The notes under the pieces: generated by a model
What the model was told of the DNA's origin: nothing
Databases searched by the model: none
What the model saw: the letters and a program-made list of their open reading frames with translations, nothing else
Assembly: GCF_001719065.1 (NCBI RefSeq)
Contig: NZ_LWAF01000001.1
Coordinates: forward strand, 222,003 to 286,002
Source of the DNA: Fervidobacterium thailandense
Lineage (GTDB): Bacteria > Thermotogota > Thermotogae > Thermotogales > Fervidobacteriaceae
Direction of reading: 5' to 3'
DNA: 64,000 bases
In this document: positions 19,901 to 28,534 of the stretch, in pieces
Position numbering within the stretch: position 1 is the stretch's first letter
Layout of the letters: every line of letters starts with the position of its first letter
Program-made: the position numbers and the translations under genes

Positions 19901-20478
19901 ACGCAATGGAAGAGTACAAAAAGGTGGAAGAAGAATACACGGAGCTGAGCAAACAAAAGATGGACCTTGAAGAAGCCAAGAAAAAACTCGAAAAACTCAT
20001 AGAGGAAACGGATAACGAAGCCCGCGAGCAGTTCATGAAAACGTTTAACAAGATAAACGAGGCCTTCAGAAGGTACGTGGAGAACCTGTTCTACGGCGGT
20101 ACGGGAAGCATGCGTATCATGGAGGAAGGGGATGTACTTGAATCAGGTATCGAAATCGTTATTTCTAAAGCGGGAAAACGTGTGCAAAAATTGCAGCTAC
20201 TGTCTGGTGGCGAGAAGGCACTCGTCGGAATAGCGTTGATTATGTCGATGCTGGAGGCACACAGTGGAGTCTTTTATGTCTTAGATGAGGTTGATGCACC
20301 GCTTGACGACTACAACTCCGAGAAGTTCAGAAGGCTTCTTGAACAGGAGAATTCACAATTCATCGTGATTACGCACAATAAACTCATCATGGAAGCTGGC
20401 GATGTTGTCCACGGTGTTACTATGGTCGACGGTGTATCAAAAGTTGTACAAGTCAAGATGGAGGAGGTTATAGCATGA
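16984..20478 (+). CDS. smc: Chromosome partition protein SMC
   Basis: A full-length 1164-residue SMC. Walker A (GPNGSGKSN) lies near residue 32; two long coiled coils flank a hinge at about 500-650 (GLVDVVANL, GGAAQHVVVE, SGRGAITGG); the C-terminal head has the LSGGEKALVGIAL signature at about 1073 and Walker B VFYVLDEVDAPLDD at about 1096. SMC dimers with ScpA/ScpB organise and segregate chromosomes. The GTG start has GGGGGG 10 bases before it. The next gene starts within its stop codon (ATGA), an unusual partner for smc. Confidence 0.97.
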   Translation: MKLREIFIKGFKSFADPTRLEISEKVTVVVGPNGSGKSNVVDAIRWVLGEQSMKEIRAQEREDVVFWGNEKRPPAQTAYVELVFEDEGNRITVARELSRDGTSRYILNGDVVRLKDIKELLMQRGFGKNPYSIIGQGQIDKIVSASPESLRMMIEEIAGIGIYREKKKEALQKLDATQLNLARISDILFEVDKNRRSLYLKAKRAERYVEYSTELEELKKRYYGGVYRIENRRLNDIELYRQQINQDIKDKLKQLAQLEMNWSALKEEFNQIDEEMESYTKTLEEFKQRENQLLEVRETFIRRLNDLENRYIESSTKIDMLNDETNSLKNRFEEIKIILERISEELSTKENTLLSLEAEKQEIYKQYTEQEKEILKRKHEYEEMEKTIAKIHNEIVRLNENNQDIRHRIEMIQNQRQIKELRKSELEEEIADLEKHLLEIAEKENELVRELETIKLSLSEYSTAKEKKVAELENLSRNQKELSAEIEVIKKQIADYQGFSNSIRRIFENKDLFNGLVDVVANLVDFDNSLATAYETLLGGAAQHVVVENADTAKRIIEFLKAGEYGRATFIPLDLIETGFSPLNGLEKEKGFVGYAAELVKVPREYDGLRYYLFGNDIIVDNIDNAVEIKRKHQIRSRIVTLDGELISGRGAITGGRSREDYAGSVLSRRVRLKVLEEEFQKLEERRKDLELEIDVISKEIKNLQDSMNIVREELANVTGKSLSSKRVLEELQKSLREVTTELGDLLKLEAEYNAKLEGNLGRIHILEEQLNELEDKRKSLQVEVSTFSRELDERRKKLEQLNESIATYRAEVKSLSERKLQYTTESERIKNRLVEIADEITSSRNNLKRLEVEIDQVKQMLLENERELETIKRMSQEIFAGMRERKSGKEEKLQQLQELEERIRKTKEELEMLKERLHETDLRIQEINFKLSSIPDEYRNEIDVDYDELDRLQERIKELENKIKMLGPVDLNAMEEYKKVEEEYTELSKQKMDLEEAKKKLEKLIEETDNEAREQFMKTFNKINEAFRRYVENLFYGGTGSMRIMEEGDVLESGIEIVISKAGKRVQKLQLLSGGEKALVGIALIMSMLEAHSGVFYVLDEVDAPLDDYNSEKFRRLLEQENSQFIVITHNKLIMEAGDVVHGVTMVDGVSKVVQVKMEEVIA

Positions 20479-21698
20479 GATACTTCTACTTCCTGCAACA
20501 ATTCTTCGAACGGCTTCCGGCCCCAGCTTTTATTAAAGACACCAAGGGAAGACTCATATGGGTCAACGAGGAGTTCTTGAGGATACTCAACCTTACCGAG
20601 GATAAGGTTATTTCAAAGTTCGAATCCCAACTCTTGGGTGTCGAGAGCATCGAAGATATCGATCGCAAGGTTATGAGGACGCGTAGGAACCAAACACACG
20701 ACATAGTCTTTAACGGACGGTATTACACCGTTCACAGGATGCCCATCAGGCTCGGTACTGGTAGTTACGGTGTCGCCGGTATCATGTACGATGTTACAGA
20801 AAAGGTGCTTGAACAGCTACTTTACCGTATGCAGTCCTTTGTGGAGGAGAAAATTATCGAAGCCCTCGCAGAGTCAAACGGTGACGTTGACAATTTCGTC
20901 TCCTCTTTCTGCAAAAAGTTCCACGCTGAGTATCCTCACATAGCGGTCGCGTTGCTGAAGGACAACAAGTACCTGATGGGTGAAAGTAACCCGAAGGTTC
21001 TGGAAAAAGCGATGAACGCGAGTGAAATCAAAACATTTGTCGTTGAAAAGAAAACTTATCAGGTCATCCCCATCGAGAATCTCAAGTTCGTCGTCCATGT
21101 ACCGGACCAATACGTTGCCATAGCGAAGGCGTTGGCTAACTACCTCAAGTCCCACGTTGTAGCCGCACTTAAGATTTTGGAATCCCAACGCACGTACAAC
21201 GAGTTTTCCGCAAGATTAGATGCTATCTTAAAGCTCATAAACTTACTTGAGGAATGCGCAAACCTTGAAGAGTACCTAAAGCGTATTCTCCAAGAGTTGG
21301 TCAAGATTATTCCTGAGACTCAAAAGGCATCCATATGGCTTCTTGAGGGTGACGAATACAGGCTTGTCGCGGCCTACAATTATCCCGAACTTGATGGGTT
21401 CAAGATGAAGACCGAGGAAGATAACTACGGACCTGTGATCGGTGAGAACCGCGTGGTTGAGCTTGAAAACGCGTACCTAATAAACAGACAGAACAAGTAC
21501 AGGGAACTTTGGGAAAAGGTTGGCGTAACAGAGCCAAACTTCATCCCACTTGTTGGAAGTGTGAAGCTTGGTGAGAAGCGGCTGATCATCATCTCGCTGG
21601 ACAATTTTGAGGGGAAACACTTCTCCGAGACCAGTAAGAAGTTACTTAAGATTCTCGTTGACCTCCTCTCCGCGTTCCTTAAGAAACAGGGATTGTGA
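20475..21698 (+). CDS. PAS and GAF domain sensory protein without visible output domain
   Basis: 407 residues. Residues 1-115 form a PAS domain (PAPAFIKDTKGRLIWVNEEF and the later GVAGIMYDVTEKV are typical start and end). A middle region of about 100 residues is unrecognised. About 255-400 looks like a GAF domain (EEYLKRILQELVKIIPETQKASIWLL). I see no kinase, GGDEF, HD or DNA-binding segment, so it may signal through protein contacts. Its ATG overlaps the smc stop, indicating co-translation. Confidence 0.75.
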   Translation: MRYFYFLQQFFERLPAPAFIKDTKGRLIWVNEEFLRILNLTEDKVISKFESQLLGVESIEDIDRKVMRTRRNQTHDIVFNGRYYTVHRMPIRLGTGSYGVAGIMYDVTEKVLEQLLYRMQSFVEEKIIEALAESNGDVDNFVSSFCKKFHAEYPHIAVALLKDNKYLMGESNPKVLEKAMNASEIKTFVVEKKTYQVIPIENLKFVVHVPDQYVAIAKALANYLKSHVVAALKILESQRTYNEFSARLDAILKLINLLEECANLEEYLKRILQELVKIIPETQKASIWLLEGDEYRLVAAYNYPELDGFKMKTEEDNYGPVIGENRVVELENAYLINRQNKYRELWEKVGVTEPNFIPLVGSVKLGEKRLIIISLDNFEGKHFSETSKKLLKILVDLLSAFLKKQGL

Positions 21699-21711
21699 AG
21701 GCGGGACACAA

Positions 21712-22149
21712 GTGGCGTTCAGGTTGGAGAAAATACTCTCCCTGAAGGTCAAGGAAGAAGAAGTTGTCAAACAGGCGTTATCTGCTGTAAGGGTGAGAAT
21801 CAATGAGCTGGAGGCCGAGATCGAAAAGGCTAAAGAGTACAGAAATTCTCTCGATACGGAGTTGCGCATTGGTTCTGTGCCCGGTGCGCAACTTAGTTTT
21901 TTACTGTATTTAAAAAATTTGCAGGACCGGTACATTGAGTTTCTCACAGAACAGCTTTCCAAGCTACGTGCTCAGGAAAGGGAGCTTCTTGCACAGTTCC
22001 TTGAAAAGCGTGCCGAGCGGCGGAGCTTGGAAAAGTTGAAAGAACGGTATCTTCAAAGGGAGTTATTTGAAATGGATCGCAAAGAAAGAATTTTGATCGA
22101 CGAGATAGCTCTCCAGAAATTCGTTAGGAGAAGTTCAAGGATGGAGTAG
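21712..22149 (+). CDS. FliJ-like coiled-coil protein
   Basis: 145 residues, almost wholly helical and charged with heptad hydrophobics; the opening FRLEKILSLKVKEEE and the length match FliJ, the soluble stalk-like component of the flagellar export ATPase complex. No other flagellar gene is near, so the assignment rests on fold and length alone; another small coiled-coil protein is possible. The GTG at 21712 gives the FliJ-like start; the upstream AAGGCGGG is a modest ribosome site. Lies 13 bases after the PAS/GAF gene. Confidence 0.6.
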   Translation: MAFRLEKILSLKVKEEEVVKQALSAVRVRINELEAEIEKAKEYRNSLDTELRIGSVPGAQLSFLLYLKNLQDRYIEFLTEQLSKLRAQERELLAQFLEKRAERRSLEKLKERYLQRELFEMDRKERILIDEIALQKFVRRSSRME

Positions 22150-22156
22150 AGAGGAT

Positions 22157-22900
22157 ATGTTTGCCGTTTACAAAATCGTCGGTAAGTTTGTAACCTACCC
22201 GGGAGTGCTTGTCACACTATTTTGGTTACTGTCTTTATGGGCACTTGTGCGCAAAAGGCCCAAGCGGTTTGTTATCTTCACTTTTGTCGTGGGCTTGGTA
22301 ATTTACGTTTCGTCGATGGGCATTACTTCTTACATACTTTCCAAGCTGATCGCCGTTGAAGATTCCGAGGATCGAGGAGAGTTCATCGTTGTTCTTGGTG
22401 GTGGGGTTGACGTTTTTGAGAACCGCGTGGAACTTGGCAAACACACAACCCGAAGAATCGTGAAGGCACTTGAACTTTACAAAAAACATCCCAGAAAGAT
22501 CGTTGTAACCGGCGGCGTTGTGACGAAGGGAATCCCCGAAGCGAACGTGATGGCGCAAGTTCTGGTCGAGCTCGGTGTGAACCCTTCGGATATCCTTGTC
22601 GAAAGGAACGCGAGAAATACGGCGGAGAACGCAAGATACACTTTCGAACTAATCGGTAACAGACCTATTACGCTTGTTACAAGTGTCACACACATGCGGC
22701 GTGCTTTGAAGTTATTCAAGGAAAAGTTCGACAGAGTCTACCATGTCAGTGCGGATCTTCCGGTTGATTTCAGAAACAGCTACCTTGATTACGTTCCGAC
22801 AGGTGAGGGATGCTACACCTTTGGTACACTGACACACGAGTTGATAGGACTGCTGAAAGAAGAACTTTCCACAAGATTACGACTGTCAAGAGGATTTTGA
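22157..22900 (+). CDS. YdcF/SanA-like DUF218 membrane protein
   Basis: 247 residues: two N-terminal membrane helices (about 13-32 and 38-60), then a DUF218 domain with VVLGGGVD, the ARNTAENARYTFEL segment and the TLVTSVTHMRRA motif. Relatives (ElyC, SanA, YdcF) act in envelope integrity, and some bind S-adenosylmethionine; their reactions are poorly defined. ATG start with GAGAGG upstream, 7 bases after the FliJ-like gene. Confidence 0.8.
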   Translation: MFAVYKIVGKFVTYPGVLVTLFWLLSLWALVRKRPKRFVIFTFVVGLVIYVSSMGITSYILSKLIAVEDSEDRGEFIVVLGGGVDVFENRVELGKHTTRRIVKALELYKKHPRKIVVTGGVVTKGIPEANVMAQVLVELGVNPSDILVERNARNTAENARYTFELIGNRPITLVTSVTHMRRALKLFKEKFDRVYHVSADLPVDFRNSYLDYVPTGEGCYTFGTLTHELIGLLKEELSTRLRLSRGF

Positions 22901-22925
22901 ATCTCGCTTTAGGTGGTGAAGAACG

Positions 22926-23642
22926 ATGTTCCCACTTTATGATACCATTCCACACATCAGAAAACCGTACGTAAACTACATGATAATAGTGGCGAATGTT
23001 TTGGTCTTTGCGTACGAACTCTATCTATCGCTATTTTATTCTCAAAGTAGTCTGACGAACTTTTTTAACACCTTCGGATTCGTTCCAGCAAAGATATTCG
23101 GCCTTTTTTACGGTATCAATTGGCGTTTCGAAATGATTCCAACTCCACAAGTACCTCCGTTGGCAGAAATTGCCATCAGCTCTATCACACACATGTTCAT
23201 CCATGGCGGGTGGTTTCACATCATCGGTAACATGTGGTTTTTGAAGATATTCGGTGATAATGTTGAGGATGCGATGGGTCACTTTAAATTTTTTATTTTC
23301 TACATTACCGGTGGACTCTTCGCACTTGCGTTCCACGTCCTTTTTAATCCATTCTCCGATGTTCCACTCGTTGGTGCGTCCGGTGCTATATCGGCTGTGA
23401 TGGGTGCTTACGCAGTTCTTTTCTGGTATTCGAGGATAGTGTCTCTTGTTTTCTTAATCTTCCCAATAGTCGTCGAGATCCCCGCGGTGATATATCTGTT
23501 CTATTGGTTTTTGATTCAAGTAATCAACGGCTTTTTCTCAACATTTGTTGAATCTCCGGTTGCTTACTGGGCACATGCTGGAGGCTTTATCTACGGTCTC
23601 CTTGTGGGTACAAGAGTAAGGAAAAAGCGATATTGGTTCTAA
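22926..23642 (+). CDS. Rhomboid family intramembrane serine protease
   Basis: 238 residues, six or so membrane helices. The catalytic serine is in GASGAIS (helix 4) and the histidine in WAHAGGFIYG (helix 6); an HGGWFHIIGNMWFL motif in the second helix contributes the conserved HxxxN. All active-site elements are present. The substrate is unknown. The ATG has AGGTGGTGAAG upstream. Confidence 0.93.
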   Translation: MFPLYDTIPHIRKPYVNYMIIVANVLVFAYELYLSLFYSQSSLTNFFNTFGFVPAKIFGLFYGINWRFEMIPTPQVPPLAEIAISSITHMFIHGGWFHIIGNMWFLKIFGDNVEDAMGHFKFFIFYITGGLFALAFHVLFNPFSDVPLVGASGAISAVMGAYAVLFWYSRIVSLVFLIFPIVVEIPAVIYLFYWFLIQVINGFFSTFVESPVAYWAHAGGFIYGLLVGTRVRKKRYWF

Positions 23643-23654
23643 GGAGGAAATCGC

Positions 23655-24659
23655 ATGAAGAAAAGGATAGCGATAATCAGCACGGGTGGGACCATTGCGA
23701 TGGTGAAAAAGGGTAGAACGGTCGTACCGTACGACAAGGGCAACGCACTTGTTACCGACATTCCCGAGCTCCACGAGATCGCCGATGTTACGCTGTTCGA
23801 ATTTTCAAACGTGCCAAGCCCTTACATGACCCCCGCTCTTATGTGGCAGCTTGCGAAGGTCGTTGACAAAGTGTTGGAAGAAGAGGGATACGATGGGGTT
23901 GTAGTGACACACGGGACCGACACCTTAGAAGAAACTGCGTACTTCTTGGACCTGGTACTAAGAACGGAAAAACCAGTGGTTTTAACCGCATCGATGAGAA
24001 ACATCAGCGAGCTCAGTACCGACGGGCCACGGAACGTTTTGTCGTCCGTGATGGTCGCCTGTGCGGACGAATCCCACGGCATGGGTGTGCTCGTGTGCCT
24101 AAACGATGAAATACACGCTGCAAGGGAGGTCACAAAAACGTACACCAGCAACGTGGCAACGTTCGACTCACCCGGCTACGGGCCTCTTGGGATCGTGGAC
24201 GAGAACAACGTTATATACTTTCGCAAGTCACTCACGCGCGAGAAGATCCTTACCGAAAGGATAGAGGAAAGAGTAGCGATTGTTAAGACGTTCACAGGAG
24301 ACGATGGTTCAATTTTGAGAGCCGTTCACGGTATGGGTTATCGCGGTATCGTCGTTGAGGGCTTCGGTAGGGGAAACGTGCCACCGCAACTTGCAAGCAC
24401 GATAGAGGACATAGTGAGGTCGGGTGTTCCGATCGTCATCACCTCTCGATGCTTCAAAGGAAGGGTGTATCCCATTTACGGTTACGAAGGTGGCGGAGCT
24501 GACTTGCGAAGACGTGGTGCCATCCTCAGTGAACACCCGCTTGCTCAAAAGGCTCGCATAAAATTGATGGTTGTATTGGGGATAACTCAAGACATCGAGG
24601 AGATCAGAAAGTATTTCGAGAAACACATAGGAGGTAACGTAAGTGAGGTTGAGCGTTAG
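23655..24659 (+). CDS. ansA: L-asparaginase, type I-like
   Basis: A 334-residue asparaginase: ISTGGTIAM with the first catalytic threonine at about residue 10, and VVTHGTDTLEETAYF with the second threonine and the Thr-Asp pair. No signal peptide, so cytoplasmic. Hydrolyses L-asparagine to aspartate and ammonia. AAGGAGG precedes the ATG. It overlaps the next gene by 17 bases. Confidence 0.9.
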   Translation: MKKRIAIISTGGTIAMVKKGRTVVPYDKGNALVTDIPELHEIADVTLFEFSNVPSPYMTPALMWQLAKVVDKVLEEEGYDGVVVTHGTDTLEETAYFLDLVLRTEKPVVLTASMRNISELSTDGPRNVLSSVMVACADESHGMGVLVCLNDEIHAAREVTKTYTSNVATFDSPGYGPLGIVDENNVIYFRKSLTREKILTERIEERVAIVKTFTGDDGSILRAVHGMGYRGIVVEGFGRGNVPPQLASTIEDIVRSGVPIVITSRCFKGRVYPIYGYEGGGADLRRRGAILSEHPLAQKARIKLMVVLGITQDIEEIRKYFEKHIGGNVSEVER

Positions 24660-25656
24660 GCAACAGGCACTCATATGGGTGCTTGTTTACGCAACGTTGA
24701 TTTTCATTGCGTTCGCGGTCTATAAGACCTTACTCTATGTTTTTGTTTTTTCGCTTGTTTCCATATTGGTTGTCAATTTCATCTTGAAGAACTTAATGAA
24801 GATCAAGATTCCGTACTGGTTGGCTGTTACGATTTCACTTGTGCTTTATTTCTCCGTCTTGATCTACGCGTTTGTGAACATCATCCCCGTGGTGGCAAAA
24901 CAGGTGGGTTCGTTTTACGAGTTCATGCAGCGGATCCTTGACTCCAAGTACTGGGAGAATTATCTGAGTGATAATCCGGAATTCTCCGAAACGGTCGGAA
25001 AAATCGTGGAGTGGGCCAAGCCGAAGTTAACAGAGCTCTTCAGCTACATCGCACTGAACTTTGCCAAACAGCTACCTCAGGCACTCGTAGTGATATTCTA
25101 CAGCGTACTATTCACGGTATACATCACCATTTACACGAGGTGGACTACGAACTCGATACCGGGTTTGTTCCCCATGAAAGTCCGCCCACTTATAGAGGAT
25201 TTTCTCCGCAAACTCGGATCAGCCCTTTCAAGCTACGTCGATGTGCTTTTGCTCGGTGCGATAATCGTTTCGGTTTCATTTTACGTTCTATTCAGCGTTT
25301 ACCTTCCCGAATACACCGTCCTTCTCTCGTTTTGGGGGTTTGTAACGAATCTCATTCCAATTGTCGGGGTCGTTATTGAGTGGATTCCGATACTCATCGT
25401 CTCGTTGGGCCTTGGACTGAGGGGTTTTATCATAGTGAACGTCGTCGTTATGCTGATCCACCTCGGTGCGTTCCTGTTCTTCATATTCGTTATGAAAAAG
25501 CGGGCGGACATAAATCCCGTTTTGATACTCATATTCATCTTCCTTGTGGGTCTTGGCTATGGGATGGTGGGAACGTTCTTCGCTGTCCCCGTAGCGATAT
25601 TCTTCGTTACGCTGTGGAACGAGTTTGTAAGGGGAGAACTTGAAAGTCTGAGTTGA
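24643..25656 (+). CDS. AI-2E family permease
   Basis: A 337-residue membrane protein with about eight helices and the family's internal layout: N-terminal helix pair, a soluble central loop (GKIVEWAKPKLTELF) and C-terminal helices with GFVTNLIPIVGVVIEWIPI and the GYGMVGTFFAVPVAI motif. Relatives include TqsA-type exporters and sodium/proton antiporters; the substrate here is unknown. GTG start inside the end of ansA, preceded by GGAGGT. Confidence 0.87.
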   Translation: MRLSVRQQALIWVLVYATLIFIAFAVYKTLLYVFVFSLVSILVVNFILKNLMKIKIPYWLAVTISLVLYFSVLIYAFVNIIPVVAKQVGSFYEFMQRILDSKYWENYLSDNPEFSETVGKIVEWAKPKLTELFSYIALNFAKQLPQALVVIFYSVLFTVYITIYTRWTTNSIPGLFPMKVRPLIEDFLRKLGSALSSYVDVLLLGAIIVSVSFYVLFSVYLPEYTVLLSFWGFVTNLIPIVGVVIEWIPILIVSLGLGLRGFIIVNVVVMLIHLGAFLFFIFVMKKRADINPVLILIFIFLVGLGYGMVGTFFAVPVAIFFVTLWNEFVRGELESLS

Positions 25657-25677
25657 CACTGCATGGAGGGGATTGCG

Positions 25678-27444
25678 TTGAAGTGGGATCTTAGCAACAT
25701 TTACAGGTCTTTTGAAGATATGACATTTCAATCGGATCTATCGAAACTTGAAGTCGAGCTTGCGGAACTTGTAAGATGGACGGAAGAAAATTTCTCAAGT
25801 TACGAAAACTTCGAGAACAAGGTTGCCTACTGTTTGGAAAAACTCAACGAACTCTCGCTTCTGTCAGGCAAACTCCAAAGTTACGCAAGCTTGACACTAA
25901 GTGCCGATACAAACAACGCCACGGCGGCAAAATATCTCGATATCGTTCGCGAGAAAATGGTAAGTCTTTTCCTTGTCCGTGTCAAGCTTAGAAGATACTT
26001 GAGTGCAATTGATTTTGACTGGGATCGCGCAATGATTCAGAATGTTCGGGAACATGCATTTTTTCTGAGAGAACAAAGAATGTTGTCGAAGTATTTGTTA
26101 TCGGATGCGGAAGAGAAGATCTTGAACCTAATGCGGTTAACTGGCTCAAACGCGTGGAACAACCTTTACCACAAGGTAACTTCGAACTTGCTATGCGAAC
26201 TTGAAATCGATGGAGAAGTTAAGAAGCTCCCGCTCATGAAAGTTAGAAACATGGCGTACGAACCTTCCAAAGAGCTCAGGGAGAAGGCTTACTATGCCGA
26301 GCTTTCAGCGTGTGAGCAGATTGCCGATACGGTTGCCCAGTGCTTGAACAGCATCAAGGGAGAATTCCTGACGGAAGTTGGTTTAAGAGGCTACGAAAGT
26401 CCTCTCCAGCCAATGCTAATAGAAAATCGTATTAGTTACGAAACCTTCAGTGCGATGATGGAAGCGGTCAAAGAAAGTACTCCAACGCTACGGAAATATC
26501 TCGTGCTGAAAGCTCGGATGTTAGGTCACGAGAGAGGACTACCCTGGTACGATTTGTTTGCTCCAATGGGATCGTACGAAAAGCGCTGGACTTTCGATGA
26601 AGCTCGCAGTTTCATTGTTCAGCACCTGTCAACGTTCTCCAGTGAGTTGGGAAGTTTCGTCGATGGGGTTTTCGAAAAGAAGTGGATCGACGCGGAAACG
26701 CGTCCAGGGAAACGTGGTGGAGCATTTTGCGCGTCGATAAAGGCACTCGGAGAATCTCGAATCTTGATGAGTTTTGATGGTACACTCGATAATGTGTTAA
26801 CTTTAGCGCACGAGCTTGGGCACGCGTTTCATAATTATTGTTTGCGTAACGAAACTCCTCTAAACAGCGTAACACCGGCAACCTTGGCTGAAACGGCATC
26901 GATATTCAACGAAACGTTATTGCTCGATAGGTTAAAAAAAGAAGCGGTGGAACCAACACAGAAAGTCTCGTTACTTGAAAAAGAACTGTCCGATGTCGTT
27001 CAAACGGTTGTGGATATCTACAGCCGGTACCTGTTCGAAAGCGAGGTCTTTGAACGCAGAAAGCACGGTACAATCGCAACTTCGGACCTTAAGGAGATAA
27101 TGATTCAGGCTCAGAGGGAAGCTTACGGTGAAGGTCTTGATGAAAGATTTTTACATCCTTACGCGTGGGTAGTCAAGCCACATTATTACTATCCAACCTT
27201 CCATTTTTACAATTTCCCCTACACCTTCGGGTTGCTCTTTGCACTGGGAGTCTACACTCAAAAGGATGAACCTGGATTTTTCGAAAAGTACAAACGACTC
27301 CTTGCTTCAACTGGTAAGGGAACCGCCGAGGAAGTTGCGGCAAGCGTCGGACTGGATATCACAAGGAAAGAGTTTTGGAAATCCTCGTTGCATTTGATTG
27401 AACAGGCGGTAGATGAGTTTGAAGCGCTCTCAAAGATGTTATAA
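25678..27444 (+). CDS. pepF: Oligoendopeptidase F (M3B metallopeptidase)
   Basis: 588 residues. The zinc-binding site HELGHAFHNY lies at about residue 376 with the downstream glutamate in TLAETASIFNE. The N-terminus is the helical PepF lid (WDLSNIY). It degrades short peptides in the cytoplasm. I choose the TTG at 25678, 6 bases after GGAGGGG; the ATG at 25663 lies before that site. Follows the permease after 21 bases. Confidence 0.93.
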   Translation: MKWDLSNIYRSFEDMTFQSDLSKLEVELAELVRWTEENFSSYENFENKVAYCLEKLNELSLLSGKLQSYASLTLSADTNNATAAKYLDIVREKMVSLFLVRVKLRRYLSAIDFDWDRAMIQNVREHAFFLREQRMLSKYLLSDAEEKILNLMRLTGSNAWNNLYHKVTSNLLCELEIDGEVKKLPLMKVRNMAYEPSKELREKAYYAELSACEQIADTVAQCLNSIKGEFLTEVGLRGYESPLQPMLIENRISYETFSAMMEAVKESTPTLRKYLVLKARMLGHERGLPWYDLFAPMGSYEKRWTFDEARSFIVQHLSTFSSELGSFVDGVFEKKWIDAETRPGKRGGAFCASIKALGESRILMSFDGTLDNVLTLAHELGHAFHNYCLRNETPLNSVTPATLAETASIFNETLLLDRLKKEAVEPTQKVSLLEKELSDVVQTVVDIYSRYLFESEVFERRKHGTIATSDLKEIMIQAQREAYGEGLDERFLHPYAWVVKPHYYYPTFHFYNFPYTFGLLFALGVYTQKDEPGFFEKYKRLLASTGKGTAEEVAASVGLDITRKEFWKSSLHLIEQAVDEFEALSKML

Positions 27445-27487
27445 AAGTCGTGTCAAAGCATGAAGTGAAAAAAGGAGAACGCTCACT

Positions 27488-28534
27488 GTGAGAGTTTACA
27501 AAATCCAGGAGGACTTCTTCAGTTACACCGAGGATGGTAACGAAGTGTACGAATACACTTTAAAGAACGATAGCGGTTTTGCTGTTAAGATCCTGAACTA
27601 CGGTGGCATAATTCGCGAACTTTGGGTTCCGTCAAAGAGTGGGGAACCGATCGATGTGGTACTTGGTTACGACACATTCCCCGAGTACAGGCGAAATCCC
27701 GGCTATTTAGGAGCGATAATCGGAAGGTACGCGAACAGGATCGCCGGCGGGAAGTTCGTACTCGATGGGGTCGTTTATCAGCTTGCTTTGAATGACAAAA
27801 ACCGTCCAAACGCGTTGCATGGAGGAATCAAGGGATTCGACAAGAAAGTCTGGAACGCGCGCGGTGAGATAGGTAACGAAGGGCCAAAGCTTGTCTTAAC
27901 ATACACCAGTCCCGATGGTGAAGAAGGTTACCCGGGAAACTTGAATGTGACAGTCGTATACACATTGCTCGAGGATGGCCTGAAAATTGAATACTCTGCA
28001 ATTACTGACAAACCAACCATAGTTAACCTTACAAATCACACCTATTTTAACCTCTCTGGTACTGGTAGAATCTACGACCACATTATACAGATCAACGCAT
28101 CGAAGTACACCCCGGTTGACGAGAACCTTATTCCGACGAGCGACTTGGAGCCAGTTGAGGGCACGCCTTACGATTTGAGACAGCCAACTGACCTTGGCGA
28201 GGCTTTAGAGAAATTCTACGGAACCTCGGCTGGGGAATTCGATATAAATTACGTTCTTGACAGCGAATATGCAGCGCTTGTTTACTCCGAATCGACAGGA
28301 ATAATTATGAAAGTGTTCACATCGCAACCTGGAATGCAGTTTTCTACTGCAAATCATTTACCGGAAATACGAGGGAAACGTGGGATGATGTACGGAAAAC
28401 ATTCAGGCTTTTGCTTGGAGACCCAACACTTTCCGAACTCCCCAAACTATCAAGATTTTCCAAGTACGGTACTAAGGCCTGGTGAAGAATACTACGAATG
28501 GACAATCTTTAAGTTCTCTTTTATAGGCACTTAA
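27488..28534 (+). CDS. galM: Aldose 1-epimerase (mutarotase)
   Basis: 348 residues. GRYANRI, the NALHGG segment with the first histidine, NHTYFNLSG with the catalytic histidine and FCLETQHFPNSPN with the catalytic glutamate are all present. It interconverts alpha and beta sugar anomers. GTG start with a GGAG upstream. Its stop overlaps that of the facing deacetylase gene. Confidence 0.95.
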   Translation: MRVYKIQEDFFSYTEDGNEVYEYTLKNDSGFAVKILNYGGIIRELWVPSKSGEPIDVVLGYDTFPEYRRNPGYLGAIIGRYANRIAGGKFVLDGVVYQLALNDKNRPNALHGGIKGFDKKVWNARGEIGNEGPKLVLTYTSPDGEEGYPGNLNVTVVYTLLEDGLKIEYSAITDKPTIVNLTNHTYFNLSGTGRIYDHIIQINASKYTPVDENLIPTSDLEPVEGTPYDLRQPTDLGEALEKFYGTSAGEFDINYVLDSEYAALVYSESTGIIMKVFTSQPGMQFSTANHLPEIRGKRGMMYGKHSGFCLETQHFPNSPNYQDFPSTVLRPGEEYYEWTIFKFSFIGT

